64,000 bases of DNA. Origin: an uncultured Methanobrevibacter sp. (GTDB lineage Archaea; Methanobacteriota; Methanobacteria; Methanobacteriales; Methanobacteriaceae). A program made the position numbers and the translations under genes. Positions 7,094 through 15,091 of the stretch are shown in pieces. The stretch covers positions 62,001 to 126,000 of the forward strand of contig NZ_CAKVFS010000003.1 in NCBI RefSeq assembly GCF_934746965.1, in the 5' to 3' direction. The number at the start of each line of letters is the position of its first letter. The stretch's first letter is position 1. The notes below the pieces were generated by a model. That model did not search any database. It saw only the letters and a list, made by a program, of their open reading frames with translations, and had not been told where the DNA came from.

Positions 7094-9145
7094 TTAATTA
7101 CCCTCCATTTCATTCAAATTAGGATATAAAAACTGTATAAACTTATCAAACTTAACTTTCATAACCATTTTTGGATTTCCATTAAATTTAACCGTTCCAT
7201 ACTTCCACCCTAATAGTTCCGCTATACTTTTCACATTATAACAAACCTGATTATTTTGATGTAATGCTTTCTTCAAACCTGCAGTAAAACAAACACTATT
7301 AACACCATCACGGCTGGTATGCATTAACATATAAGGGATTAAACGTTCATTAATAACATTATAAACCCTATCTTTGAAATCATCAGCATCTTTAACAGGA
7401 GAATTACTATCTTCCGTTAATGAATGACTAAAACCATTTTCATCATAGACTCGTATTTGACGCATTTGTTTATTGATTTCTTCTATGAAAAACATGCGAA
7501 TTTCCTCTACTTCTTCCTCATCAACATCATCCAGGGTTACAGACTCACTCCAACCAAGCAACCAACGAGGACACTCACGTCCAGTACTAGCATACGCTCT
7601 CACAATCAAAGTATTAGCCAACTCCTTCCAATCCAACAATAAAAGATTAATATCATCTATTATTTCATGTACAGTATACTGAGCTAACCATTTTAACTGA
7701 TGAAATAAACAAAACTCAGGAGTATTTAATTTAAAATGCTCCATAAATTCCTTTTTCTCTTCCTCTGTCTTTTTTTCACTATGACTATACAATAATTGAT
7801 GAAAACGCCTATTCAATCCCTCAATAACAGGTAAAGGCTGATTACTTGTGAATGATACTGTAGCTAATGCAAGTATTGTTGTGAAACTACCCCTATGATA
7901 TTTTCCACGTGCATTTGTACGTTCGACACAGGTCTTTAATGTTTCACTACAACTATGATTAGAAAACACGTTTCCAGGTTCATTAACAATTAATAAAAAG
8001 GTATTTTTACTAATTTGATGACCTATACGTGCCACCGTATCAAATTCACTACCCCCTATATCTGTTTCACTATCAGGTTCAGTATAGAAATAAGCACCTA
8101 TCCGAGCAAGTGTAGTTTTACCACTCCCAGCCTTACCAAAATGATACAAGTAAGGGATTAACTGTTCTAAAGGCAATCCCATCTGTTTTTTAGCAAAACC
8201 GAACGGTGCAATAAGTGAATGTTTCAAAGTAGTTGCCAACTTCCCCTCGTGATTAGGGAAATAGTTAACAAGATCCTCAATAATGTCAAGTGCATTATTC
8301 AAGTTTTGAGGTGAAACATCTAAGAGTTCATAATCCACAATATCAATTTTATCCCTGTTTTTATTATAATAAAAACCAGGTGTGTCTATTTCAGTCTTCA
8401 TGATTGCGGATTTGTTTTCAATTAACATGTTAACTATGCTTGCAACTGTACCTTTAAATTCCTTTGGATTGATAACATATCCATGGTTTAGAAGGTATGT
8501 TTCAGTTTCAGGTACTGTCATTAATTTTGTAGTGAATGAGTTACCCTCATGTCCTTGTATCCATTGAATACTGAATATACGGCCTTCTTCACTGATTGGA
8601 TTATCATGTACTGTTAATTCAAGAGGATAACAGGTTAATATGTTAGTATAAGTACTAATGTCCCTGTTATTCTTGTAATTAGTCGTTTGTAAGGATACAT
8701 TTGTTAGCCTTTTATCACAAATAATCCAGGAATTTGTAGTCTTCTGATACTTTAATACAGTATCAGAATCATACTCTTTTATTATCTTCTTCAAAGCAGT
8801 ATGAACTTCAATACTTGTTTTTGAGTCCATATGTTCTTTTAAGAAGTTTTTCAACCCATCAAGACCACTATTCGGCATGGACTCTTCAAGATACAAACTA
8901 TCCATGTAATCTGTAGCTTCACCAACACCGAGCGTATGTCCATGGAGGAGAGGATGGAGGTTAATAATGATTTTCTCAACTGTTTTTGAACTTGTTCCTT
9001 GTATGAAAAAAGCACTGATTAATGCTTTAAACCATACAGGTTCATCAACAGGATTATAATAAGGATATAATGTTTCATATATCCTTTCAGCTGTTTCTAC
9101 CTCATCCATATCTCGGTACCTCTGTTTAATTGAAGTCAGTGACAA
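7094..9145 (-). CDS. AAA+/SF3-like replication ATPase (helicase-primase-like)
   Basis: A 683-residue protein. The ATPase core has Walker A GKAGSGKT (337-344), a Walker B-like strand LLIVNEP (384-390), a sensor-type TSNQP (433-437) and a possible arginine finger NRRF (445-448). This order matches superfamily 3/AAA+ helicases of viruses and plasmids. The 330 residues before the core show no primase motif I can recognise, and the last 100 residues may form a winged helix. It is probably the replicative helicase or initiator acting at the repeats immediately downstream. It overlaps the upstream gene by 20 bp. Confidence 0.75.
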   Translation of the reverse strand: MSLTSIKQRYRDMDEVETAERIYETLYPYYNPVDEPVWFKALISAFFIQGTSSKTVEKIIINLHPLLHGHTLGVGEATDYMDSLYLEESMPNSGLDGLKNFLKEHMDSKTSIEVHTALKKIIKEYDSDTVLKYQKTTNSWIICDKRLTNVSLQTTNYKNNRDISTYTNILTCYPLELTVHDNPISEEGRIFSIQWIQGHEGNSFTTKLMTVPETETYLLNHGYVINPKEFKGTVASIVNMLIENKSAIMKTEIDTPGFYYNKNRDKIDIVDYELLDVSPQNLNNALDIIEDLVNYFPNHEGKLATTLKHSLIAPFGFAKKQMGLPLEQLIPYLYHFGKAGSGKTTLARIGAYFYTEPDSETDIGGSEFDTVARIGHQISKNTFLLIVNEPGNVFSNHSCSETLKTCVERTNARGKYHRGSFTTILALATVSFTSNQPLPVIEGLNRRFHQLLYSHSEKKTEEEKKEFMEHFKLNTPEFCLFHQLKWLAQYTVHEIIDDINLLLLDWKELANTLIVRAYASTGRECPRWLLGWSESVTLDDVDEEEVEEIRMFFIEEINKQMRQIRVYDENGFSHSLTEDSNSPVKDADDFKDRVYNVINERLIPYMLMHTSRDGVNSVCFTAGLKKALHQNNQVCYNVKSIAELLGWKYGTVKFNGNPKMVMKVKFDKFIQFLYPNLNEMEGN

Positions 9146-9632
9146 TTAAACTATTATAATTATTAGCTCCTTCAATTATTTTCACTGTTATTTCCTTTTT
9201 ATTGTTAAGAAAATCAATAAGAGATTCTATATTGATCTTCTTGTAATTGTTAATAGGTTTACCTTTTTTATCAGTTGCGTTTGTATCATCAATAGTACAG
9301 AAAGTACTGTGAATGAAATCAAAACAGGACCTGTAAAAATCACTGTTTTTACGAATATTCTGACAATTTTTCGGAATATTCAAATAAGCATCCATATATT
9401 CGTCAGCATCATTATCCACGATGCGTATACGGATATTATTATAATTCTTAGGTTTTCCATCTTTGTTTACACCATCATTTTCAAATAATTGAATGCTTGG
9501 TTTACCTGATACGATGGTGTTTGGGTCTAATTCGTTTAATGTGACCCTTACCATGTTTCCGTAGTCTTGATATTCTTCTTCGTGGCTGGTTTCTGCCCCA
9601 AACATGTCGAGGCTATTTTGTTTAATACTCAT
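9126..9632 (-). CDS. Hypothetical protein between annealing protein and ATPase
   Basis: A 168-residue, acidic, beta-rich soluble protein without recognised motifs. Its place between a probable single-strand annealing protein and a replication ATPase suggests a single-stranded DNA-binding role, but I see no OB-fold signature that would prove it. It overlaps the upstream gene by 4 bp and the downstream one by 20 bp. Confidence 0.6.
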   Translation of the reverse strand: MSIKQNSLDMFGAETSHEEEYQDYGNMVRVTLNELDPNTIVSGKPSIQLFENDGVNKDGKPKNYNNIRIRIVDNDADEYMDAYLNIPKNCQNIRKNSDFYRSCFDFIHSTFCTIDDTNATDKKGKPINNYKKINIESLIDFLNNKKEITVKIIEGANNYNSLIVTDFN

Positions 9633-10168
9633 TCTTTATCCTCCATTATTTTAATTTCTTTGAAGTCAGGCATTTCCTCAGCAGGTGTTGGATTATATCC
9701 TGCCATTTTTATAATCCAGGATAAAGCTAAACGGAACGCTTTACCTGTTGCTCTTGTTTGTGCCATACTGTAGACGCTTGGTCTGTCGGTTTGGCGTTTG
9801 TTACGTTCTGCTATTGCGGAAGCACGGCTTAAGATGTTTTCACCTTGCCTTATGCTCACAGTTGCTTCATATCCCCATTGATGTTTTTTTTCACTAAATG
9901 AGATTTCACGTACTTCTTCCACGTAAGGTGTACACCCTAATATTATTCCTAAAGTGTTCCACCCTTCAAGGAGTACGTATTCTTTGTTGGAGATGGTTAT
10001 GCTTAGGTTTTGTGATTTTATCACAAATTTTAATGTGTCTGCAATATGCCCTGCTAACGCCACCTTGTCCTGCATCGGCAAGACAGGGTTAAGCACATCA
10101 CAATCATTCATAACCGGTTCTGGTTTTTTAATTTCAATTTCTGTTGTTGTAGGTGTTTCAATTCCCAT
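9629..10168 (-). CDS. Probable single-strand annealing protein (ERF/Rad52-like)
   Basis: A 179-residue protein. The C-terminal segment SMAQTRATGKAFRLALSWII (about 132-151) is the typical signature of phage ERF/Sak-type annealing proteins (xxQTRAxxRAxR). These proteins load on single-stranded DNA and drive recombination during viral replication. The ATG lies just after AAGGAGGAAA, inside the end of the upstream ORF. The subfamily assignment is tentative. Confidence 0.65.
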   Translation of the reverse strand: MGIETPTTTEIEIKKPEPVMNDCDVLNPVLPMQDKVALAGHIADTLKFVIKSQNLSITISNKEYVLLEGWNTLGIILGCTPYVEEVREISFSEKKHQWGYEATVSIRQGENILSRASAIAERNKRQTDRPSVYSMAQTRATGKAFRLALSWIIKMAGYNPTPAEEMPDFKEIKIMEDKE

Positions 10169-10334
10169 AATTTTCCTCCTTAAGTGGTATTTCTTTTATT
10201 TTTATGTTTTCTTCGAGTATTCCTTCAAGCACAAACATTTCCTGTGCTTTCCTTTGTGCGTCTATTGGATTATCATATAATCCTCTTGCAATATGATATC
10301 CTACTGAAATGATTTCTTCAACTAGATATTGCAT
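10158..10334 (-). CDS. Small helical protein
   Basis: A 58-residue ORF with ATG at 10332-10334 and TGA at 10158. Its 3' end contains the ribosome binding site of the annealing-protein gene, an 11-bp overlap. It is an acidic helical protein of unknown function. Confidence 0.55.
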   Translation of the reverse strand: MQYLVEEIISVGYHIARGLYDNPIDAQRKAQEMFVLEGILEENIKIKEIPLKEENYGN

Positions 10335-10459
10335 AATGCTTCCTCCATTTCTAGTTCAACCTCAATTCCATAATCGTCAATTTCACGATTATGATTTAAT
10401 CGTGGGTCGTGGAGGTCTGGATTAAGATATCCTTCACCGTAATCAGTATATCCTATCAT
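10322..10459 (-). CDS. Small acidic protein
   Basis: A 45-residue ORF from ATG 10457-10459 to TAG 10322, overlapping both neighbours. It is rich in Asp, Glu, Tyr and Asn. The function is unknown. Confidence 0.5.
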   Translation of the reverse strand: MIGYTDYGEGYLNPDLHDPRLNHNREIDDYGIEVELEMEEALCNI

Positions 10460-10656
10460 GCTAATCCTCCATTATAAAAAATAGCTGATTCTGTACCTCC
10501 TAATTGGCTACAGGCATACAGGAAGATTAGCATACCTATACTGAGGAGTATTAAGATTACATATGGATTATGTAATATCTTTCTCCTTTTTTCAGCTTTA
10601 GTCACGTACCTATCAAGTACGTGACTTTTTGGATCATCTTTTTTGAAGAGGTACAT
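10456..10656 (-). CDS. Small membrane protein
   Basis: A 66-residue protein with a basic N-terminus (VTKAEKRRKILHNPY) and one transmembrane helix at about residues 33-50 (VILILLSIGMLIFLYAC). It overlaps the next gene by 4 bp. It is probably an inner-membrane virus or element protein of unknown role. Confidence 0.6.
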   Translation of the reverse strand: MYLFKKDDPKSHVLDRYVTKAEKRRKILHNPYVILILLSIGMLIFLYACSQLGGTESAIFYNGGLA

Positions 10657-10800
10657 TTAAATGTCCCCTCCTATAAAATAAGTGTATGAATCATTATCTT
10701 CATCGTAGGTGCTGAGGACGGATTCTAACCATATTTCCTCAGGACTCATAATGAGTAATGATTCTATGTTGTATTCTGGGGGATAGCCTGTACAGTTCAT
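10657..10800 (-). CDS. Small hypothetical protein
   Basis: A 47-residue acidic ORF with ATG at 10798-10800 overlapping the upstream stop region. No motif is seen. It is supported by the tight packing of the operon. Confidence 0.5.
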   Translation of the reverse strand: MNCTGYPPEYNIESLLIMSPEEIWLESVLSTYDEDNDSYTYFIGGDI

Positions 10801-11096
10801 ATTGCTTCCCCCAGTTTACTTAACTCCTTCTTAAGGAAGGAGTTTTGTTTTCTTAGGTTTATGTTTTCAGCCATCATCTGTTTGATTTCAGATTGACTGA
10901 AAAGTTCACCATATATTCTTATTCCTTCTTGTTCTATGTACCTGTTGATTGTTGGTACAATATCTTTTTCTGAGGAGGCAACACATATTGAGCTACCTCC
11001 TTTTTCACGAATATTCCACATTCCATCAATGAAGGTACAATCGTAGAGTACTCCTTTGAGTGTAACTTCTTTGAATAATTTTCTGTTTATTTTCAT
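10797..11096 (-). CDS. First gene of the minus-strand operon, coiled-coil protein
   Basis: The ORF can extend to 11135 (112 residues), but the ATG at 11096 (99 residues) is preferred because AAAGGAGAAA lies 8-9 bp upstream. The N-terminal part is a small beta-rich domain. The last 30 residues (MMAENINLRKQNSFLKKELS) form a leucine-zipper-like coiled coil. It is probably the promoter-proximal gene of the element's main operon, possibly regulatory. Confidence 0.6.
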   Translation of the reverse strand: MKINRKLFKEVTLKGVLYDCTFIDGMWNIREKGGSSICVASSEKDIVPTINRYIEQEGIRIYGELFSQSEIKQMMAENINLRKQNSFLKKELSKLGEAI

Positions 11097-11168
11097 TTTT
11101 TTATTTTCTCCTTTTTTTGTGCTCATGTTAGGCACAATATATTATATTGTTGTTCTACTATTTATATT

Positions 11169-11201
11169 TAAGTACTACTCATGTATACAAAATAGTACTT
11201 A
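11169..11201. promoter_or_regulatory. 9-bp inverted-repeat operator in divergent promoter region
   Basis: TAAGTACTA (11169-11177) and its exact reverse complement TAGTACTTA (11193-11201) are separated by 15 bp. The site lies between the start of the long minus-strand operon and the plus-strand AbrB-type gene, close to a minus-strand TATA-like TTAAATATAAAT. It is a good candidate for the switch operator of the element. Confidence 0.55.
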
Positions 11202-11264
11202 TTCGTAAGATATAATAAGCACGAATAATAAATATACTATAATACACCTAAGAGGTAAAAAAAC

Positions 11265-11435
11265 ATGTCATACACATCAAAAATAATAAAAGTAAACGAT
11301 AAAGGACAACTCCGAGCAGGAATACCTTCAGCAATAATTAAATTTCTTAATCTAACAGCAGAGGACTCCTTAACATGGACTCCCACCGTAAAAGATGATA
11401 AAATTGTTATTATTCTTGAAAAAAAAGAGGAATAA
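11265..11435 (+). CDS. AbrB/SpoVT-type transcription regulator
   Basis: A 56-residue protein with the swapped-hairpin AbrB pattern: KVNDKGQLRAGIPSAIIKFL, then DSLTWTP and KIVIILEKK. Its length equals a single AbrB DNA-binding domain, which dimerises. AGAGGT precedes the ATG. It is divergent from the long minus-strand operon, with the inverted-repeat operator in between, so it probably controls the element's expression. The longer antisense frame across it is rejected over this stretch. Confidence 0.8.
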   Translation: MSYTSKIIKVNDKGQLRAGIPSAIIKFLNLTAEDSLTWTPTVKDDKIVIILEKKEE

Positions 11436-11826
11436 ATTATATTTTTTTTAAAAACACCATACACAAAATCAACCATAGCCCCAGCTAAACCATATAAACC
11501 ACCCATACGATTTTTGGGACTATTAGATAATTTTAAATAGCATTTCTTACATAAACCATTAATGGTTACTATGTACTTATCTATGATTTTATTCACCTTT
11601 TCTGTGTACTTGTGAATAATTCTTTTTTTTAAGTTTTCATGTAACTAATCATAAGGAGGAACACGTAAATATATAAAAGAAACGTCCAAATTTTTTTATA
11701 CTTATTTTATCGTGTTCTTCGTTAAATGATTAAAGAATTTTTTTCAATAATATTTTTTTTACCGATATTATTTTGAACTTATATATAAATATAGTTTTTG
11801 TTAACGAGAGCATCTGAAAAGTATTA
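11436..11826. other. Region without a confident gene
   Basis: 391 bp between the AbrB-type gene and the integrase. A minus-strand frame (start GTG or ATG near 11596) encodes a plausible 50-residue stretch with CKKC and a hydrophobic GGLYGLAGAMVDFVYG segment, but it then runs antisense into the AbrB gene. The 11640-11826 part is AT-rich with T-runs and may hold a terminator and integrase-related sites. Confidence 0.4.
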
Positions 11827-12972
11827 TTATTTATAGATCCTCTTTAATTTTTTGACATTTTCATGAGTTAATGTTTCATTCTCAAGATTGTTAACACGTT
11901 CAAGTATTTCAGAAATTATTACATTCTGATTTGTTAATTTATCCTGTAATGTCTTTGTTTCTTCTGTTTTAACCTCTAATTCTGTTTTAACTTCCTCATA
12001 ATCCGTAACAACAAGATTAGGTAAACAATTAATATACTCCTCCTTTAAAGAAGAAGGACTATCTTTAAAATATGCTTCATGTACTTTTTCTTTGCTACGT
12101 CCTTGTAGTTGATCTATTTTGTATTTGTCCATGCCTGCTTCATATAGCATGCTTGCATGATATTTTCTTAGCATGTGTGGTCTGAAGCGTGCATAATCTC
12201 CACGATTACCTAAACCTAATTTATCGTTAATCTCTTTAAATCTTTTATTTAAGTATACTCCATTTATTTTAAACAAAGGTAGGTCTCCTTTTAGGGATTT
12301 GCGTGTTTTAAGATAACTGTTTATTGCTCTTACAGCTTCATCACTACAAAACGTGAAATATTGTTTTCCTGTTTTTTGACGTTTCAAATAAAATGTAGGA
12401 ATTATTTGATAATTCAAACTATCCATCACGTTAATTGCTTTGTATATGTCTTGTTGATGATGATATTCATATGTTGCGTTAATATATTCATGTATAGTTA
12501 TATTTAAAGTATCTACACGACTACAACCACTACTACTAATGAATAAGGTTATTGCGGTTAATACAGGTGAGGTTATACCTATTACCGTTTTTAAAACATT
12601 TTTGTCAGGTAAATCATCATAATAGATGGGAGGATTTGTTTTTACGGTTTTCATTGAAAAATAAGGTAATGTTTGAACGTTAACACCTAAATGACGATAG
12701 GTAGAAATTATAACAGTTAAATAAAGCATTGCAGTATTTTTCTTATATGTTCTGTAGAGATATTCTCTGTAATTCATTAGTCTTTTTTTTAAGATTGTGT
12801 TATTCCAGGTTGTGTTTTCTTCTTTTTTTGCTTCATTAAGTAGGTCTATGAAATTCATATTGTTGAATTTTTCATAATTTTTAATACTTAATGTATATAC
12901 TTTCCACGTATTTTTTGAACCGTTACGTTCTTTTATGATTTTTTTAATCAGCTTTTCTGTGTTCATGCTCAT
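11827..12972 (-). CDS. Tyrosine recombinase (integrase)
   Basis: A 381-residue protein. The catalytic set is visible: R152 in GCSRVDTL, H266-x-x-R269 in HMLRKYHAS, H298 in KVHEAYF and the nucleophile Y301. Residues 1-110 form the helical core-binding domain. Residues 330-375 form a coiled coil (EVKTELEVKTEETKT onward), longer than in minimal integrases and possibly for multimerisation. The ATG at 12966 is an alternative start with AAAAGGTT upstream. It catalyses integration and excision of the element and lies 135 bp from tRNA-Ala. Confidence 0.93.
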   Translation of the reverse strand: MSMNTEKLIKKIIKERNGSKNTWKVYTLSIKNYEKFNNMNFIDLLNEAKKEENTTWNNTILKKRLMNYREYLYRTYKKNTAMLYLTVIISTYRHLGVNVQTLPYFSMKTVKTNPPIYYDDLPDKNVLKTVIGITSPVLTAITLFISSSGCSRVDTLNITIHEYINATYEYHHQQDIYKAINVMDSLNYQIIPTFYLKRQKTGKQYFTFCSDEAVRAINSYLKTRKSLKGDLPLFKINGVYLNKRFKEINDKLGLGNRGDYARFRPHMLRKYHASMLYEAGMDKYKIDQLQGRSKEKVHEAYFKDSPSSLKEEYINCLPNLVVTDYEEVKTELEVKTEETKTLQDKLTNQNVIISEILERVNNLENETLTHENVKKLKRIYK

Positions 12973-13107
12973 AACCTTTTAATAGCAGTATATAAAAAAT
13001 ATAATGTAACAGCATTTGATAAGTAATGCTTTGAATTTAAGAAAAGTTTATATTATCAAATGAACTATCTAAATATTATATAATTATATTTAGTTTTTTA
13101 TTATTGT

Positions 13108-13180
<73 letters not shown>

Positions 13181-13223
13181 TTTTATAAATTTTTAAAATA
13201 AATTGGAAAATTGTGATTAAATT

Positions 13224-14309
13224 ATGATGTTGATAGCTCAGAATCATTTACAACTAATCTTAGAAGTAGGGGCAATGTTATTTGTTACATTGGTCTTTTG
13301 TCTTAATTTAATTCCTTTGTCACTTAGTATTGTAACATTTTTATCTCTCTTCTTAGCTGGTGGTTTCACACTTCTTTTTGGAGCAGATATTCTTTTATTA
13401 GTAGTTTCATCAAGTCAGAATGAATTTACTCATCCATTTGGGCCAATTGCTTTAATGGCTGTTGTTGCTGCATTAGCATCGCTGAAAGTGATGAAAAATT
13501 CGGGTGTTGATGTAAGGCCTCTTAGAAAAGTTGTATTATTGTTCATTGCAGGAATTACTATCTTTGGTGGATTAATGCATAGATCTTTTTTAATATTATG
13601 GTTATTAGGTTTATTTATAGGATATATTATAATATCTAAATCTTTCAGAGAAAAATCAGTATTTACTCTTAAAAGAATTTGTATGTTCTTTGGTGCAGCT
13701 ATTGCAGGTTTTTGTGGACTTGAAATTATTGCTAAGATAACTGGAATGACTATTTTCTCACCATTATTAAGGTTAGGAAGAATTGAACAGTATTCTTCAT
13801 CAAGTATTAAAATGGTATTAAATAACATTCAATTAATAGGCCACAATGGTGCTGCTTCTTTTTGGGGTACTGAAGGAACAGCATTTGCTGAAGGTTATGT
13901 TACTTTACCTATGCAATTAATTATATTATTTGGTTTACCTTTCCCATTATTTTGTGGAGTTCTTGTAAATCAAAAAGATACAATTGATTATATGCTTCCA
14001 GGTATTTTTGGATATGGATTCGACTTTGGATATTTAGGACTTATTGGTTTAATAGTTTTTGTTTTAGGAACTATTATAATTGGTTTAAAAATATTAACTA
14101 TGTATAGAGAAAAAAGAGAAAATAATAATAAAAAATATTTAGGTAAAGAAGTGTTATTGACTGGAGCATTAACTGCATTTATTTCACAAGCATTAATTGG
14201 TATGTTTATATTTAACAGGTCTATCAATGGATTAGCATTACTTTCATTTATATTTTTAGGTGCATTAATCTTGGCTAATGTTGTTACACTTAAATCAAGA
14301 ACAAATTAA
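13224..14309 (+). CDS. Polytopic membrane protein, unknown
   Basis: A 361-residue protein with about nine hydrophobic segments and no soluble domain. I do not recognise a transporter or enzyme signature. A glycine-rich loop (GYGFDFGYLGLIGL) precedes the C-terminal helices. The next gene, DUF1890, follows after 13 bp with the same direction, so it is probably the first gene of the DUF1890-DUF1894-metE string. Confidence 0.75.
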   Translation: MMLIAQNHLQLILEVGAMLFVTLVFCLNLIPLSLSIVTFLSLFLAGGFTLLFGADILLLVVSSSQNEFTHPFGPIALMAVVAALASLKVMKNSGVDVRPLRKVVLLFIAGITIFGGLMHRSFLILWLLGLFIGYIIISKSFREKSVFTLKRICMFFGAAIAGFCGLEIIAKITGMTIFSPLLRLGRIEQYSSSSIKMVLNNIQLIGHNGAASFWGTEGTAFAEGYVTLPMQLIILFGLPFPLFCGVLVNQKDTIDYMLPGIFGYGFDFGYLGLIGLIVFVLGTIIIGLKILTMYREKRENNNKKYLGKEVLLTGALTAFISQALIGMFIFNRSINGLALLSFIFLGALILANVVTLKSRTN

Positions 14310-14322
14310 GAGGTTTAAAAAT

Positions 14323-14775
14323 ATGAAAGCATTAATATTATTGGGGTGTCCAGAAACCCCATCACAAACACCTATGTCAATTTATGCTACTGATAAATTA
14401 GTTAAATTGGGATATGATGTAACAATAGCTGCAAATCCAGCAGCTACTAAACTAGTTAAAGTTTCAGATCCTGAAAGTTATTATATTCAAGAATTAGTCG
14501 ATTTAGATGAATGTTTAGCTAATGTTCAGGAAAAAGAATATGATTTATTATTAGGATTTGTACATAAAGATGCTGCCGCCTCTTATTTTGTAACTTTTTA
14601 TCAACTTTTACAAACTAAAGCTGTTGCACTTGTATTTGAAAAAGATCCAGAATTATTAAAAGAATATACTGAGATTGTTAGTGAAAATACTGGTGCAAAA
14701 ATTGTTTCTGTAAGAGCATTCCACAATCCAAATCCTATTAAAGTTAATTTAGATAAAGCATTAAAGGAGTTATAA
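14323..14775 (+). CDS. DUF1890 family protein
   Basis: 150 residues from the ATG at 14323, preceded by AGAGGT. The N-terminus MKALILLGCPETPSQ begins a Rossmann-like fold with a conserved CPE motif. I assign it to the methanogen-restricted DUF1890 family; the function is not established to my knowledge. DUF1894 follows with a 1-bp gap, then the core methionine synthase, an association that suggests a link with corrinoid or methyl-transfer metabolism. Confidence 0.75.
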   Translation: MKALILLGCPETPSQTPMSIYATDKLVKLGYDVTIAANPAATKLVKVSDPESYYIQELVDLDECLANVQEKEYDLLLGFVHKDAAASYFVTFYQLLQTKAVALVFEKDPELLKEYTEIVSENTGAKIVSVRAFHNPNPIKVNLDKALKEL

Positions 14776-14776
14776 A

Positions 14777-15082
14777 ATGTCTTTTTGTTTAGATACTTAT
14801 CTTCAACAGTCTGATGATTATGAAATTTTAGCATCACAAGCAGGTTTTAAGGACTGTGCTAGACTTATTAGGTATAAAGCTCCAGAAATTATTTATGTTA
14901 ATGCTGGAGAAGAAATCTTAGGTTCTCGTGTAATTGGCATAACTCCAATTCCAATTGGGGTTGATTCAAAAAAAGGTACTGTTCTTATACCATATACTAA
15001 ACCATGTTATGGTACTGCAGTTGTTGAATTACCAGTAGACGCAGATGAAATTGATAAAATAAGAAAATTAAACATTAACTAG
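14777..15082 (+). CDS. DUF1894 family protein
   Basis: A 101-residue protein with AAAGGAG before the ATG. It is a small alpha/beta protein of the methanogen-specific DUF1894 family, recognised by length, context and the conserved GxxILGxRVIGIPPI-like segment (ILGSRVIGITPIPIG). It lies between DUF1890 and metE with 1-10 bp spacing. The role is unknown. Confidence 0.7.
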   Translation: MSFCLDTYLQQSDDYEILASQAGFKDCARLIRYKAPEIIYVNAGEEILGSRVIGITPIPIGVDSKKGTVLIPYTKPCYGTAVVELPVDADEIDKIRKLNIN

Positions 15083-15091
15083 TTGATTTTT

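Larger units (their letters stand above)
1..13107. mobile_element. Integrated element, probable provirus (right part)
   Basis: A block of about 30 short genes, nearly all on the minus strand with ATGA-type overlaps, ends at a tyrosine integrase beside tRNA-Ala. It carries virus-like functions: dCTP deaminase, HAD phosphatase, ERCC4 nuclease, AAA+ replication ATPase, annealing-type protein and an AbrB regulator. Gene size and organisation change sharply after 13.1 kb, where ordinary methanogen genes begin. No capsid, portal, terminase or tail gene is visible, so the structural module and the left boundary must lie outside the window. A plasmid-like integrated element is the alternative. The exact right end between the integrase and the tRNA is not defined by a visible direct repeat. 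Confidence 0.85.

Noticed and set aside
7424..7682. Two plus-strand ORFs inside the replication ATPase gene
   Set aside because: Both are antisense to the conserved C-terminal part of the ATPase and have shadow-like composition.
11237..11439. Minus-strand frame continuing over the AbrB gene
   Set aside because: The plus-strand AbrB protein has a recognisable domain and ribosome binding site; the antisense part has none.
13430..13828. Minus-strand ORF of 132 codons
   Set aside because: Antisense to the membrane protein at 13224-14309; rich in Asn and Ile as expected for a shadow of Leu/Val-rich coding.
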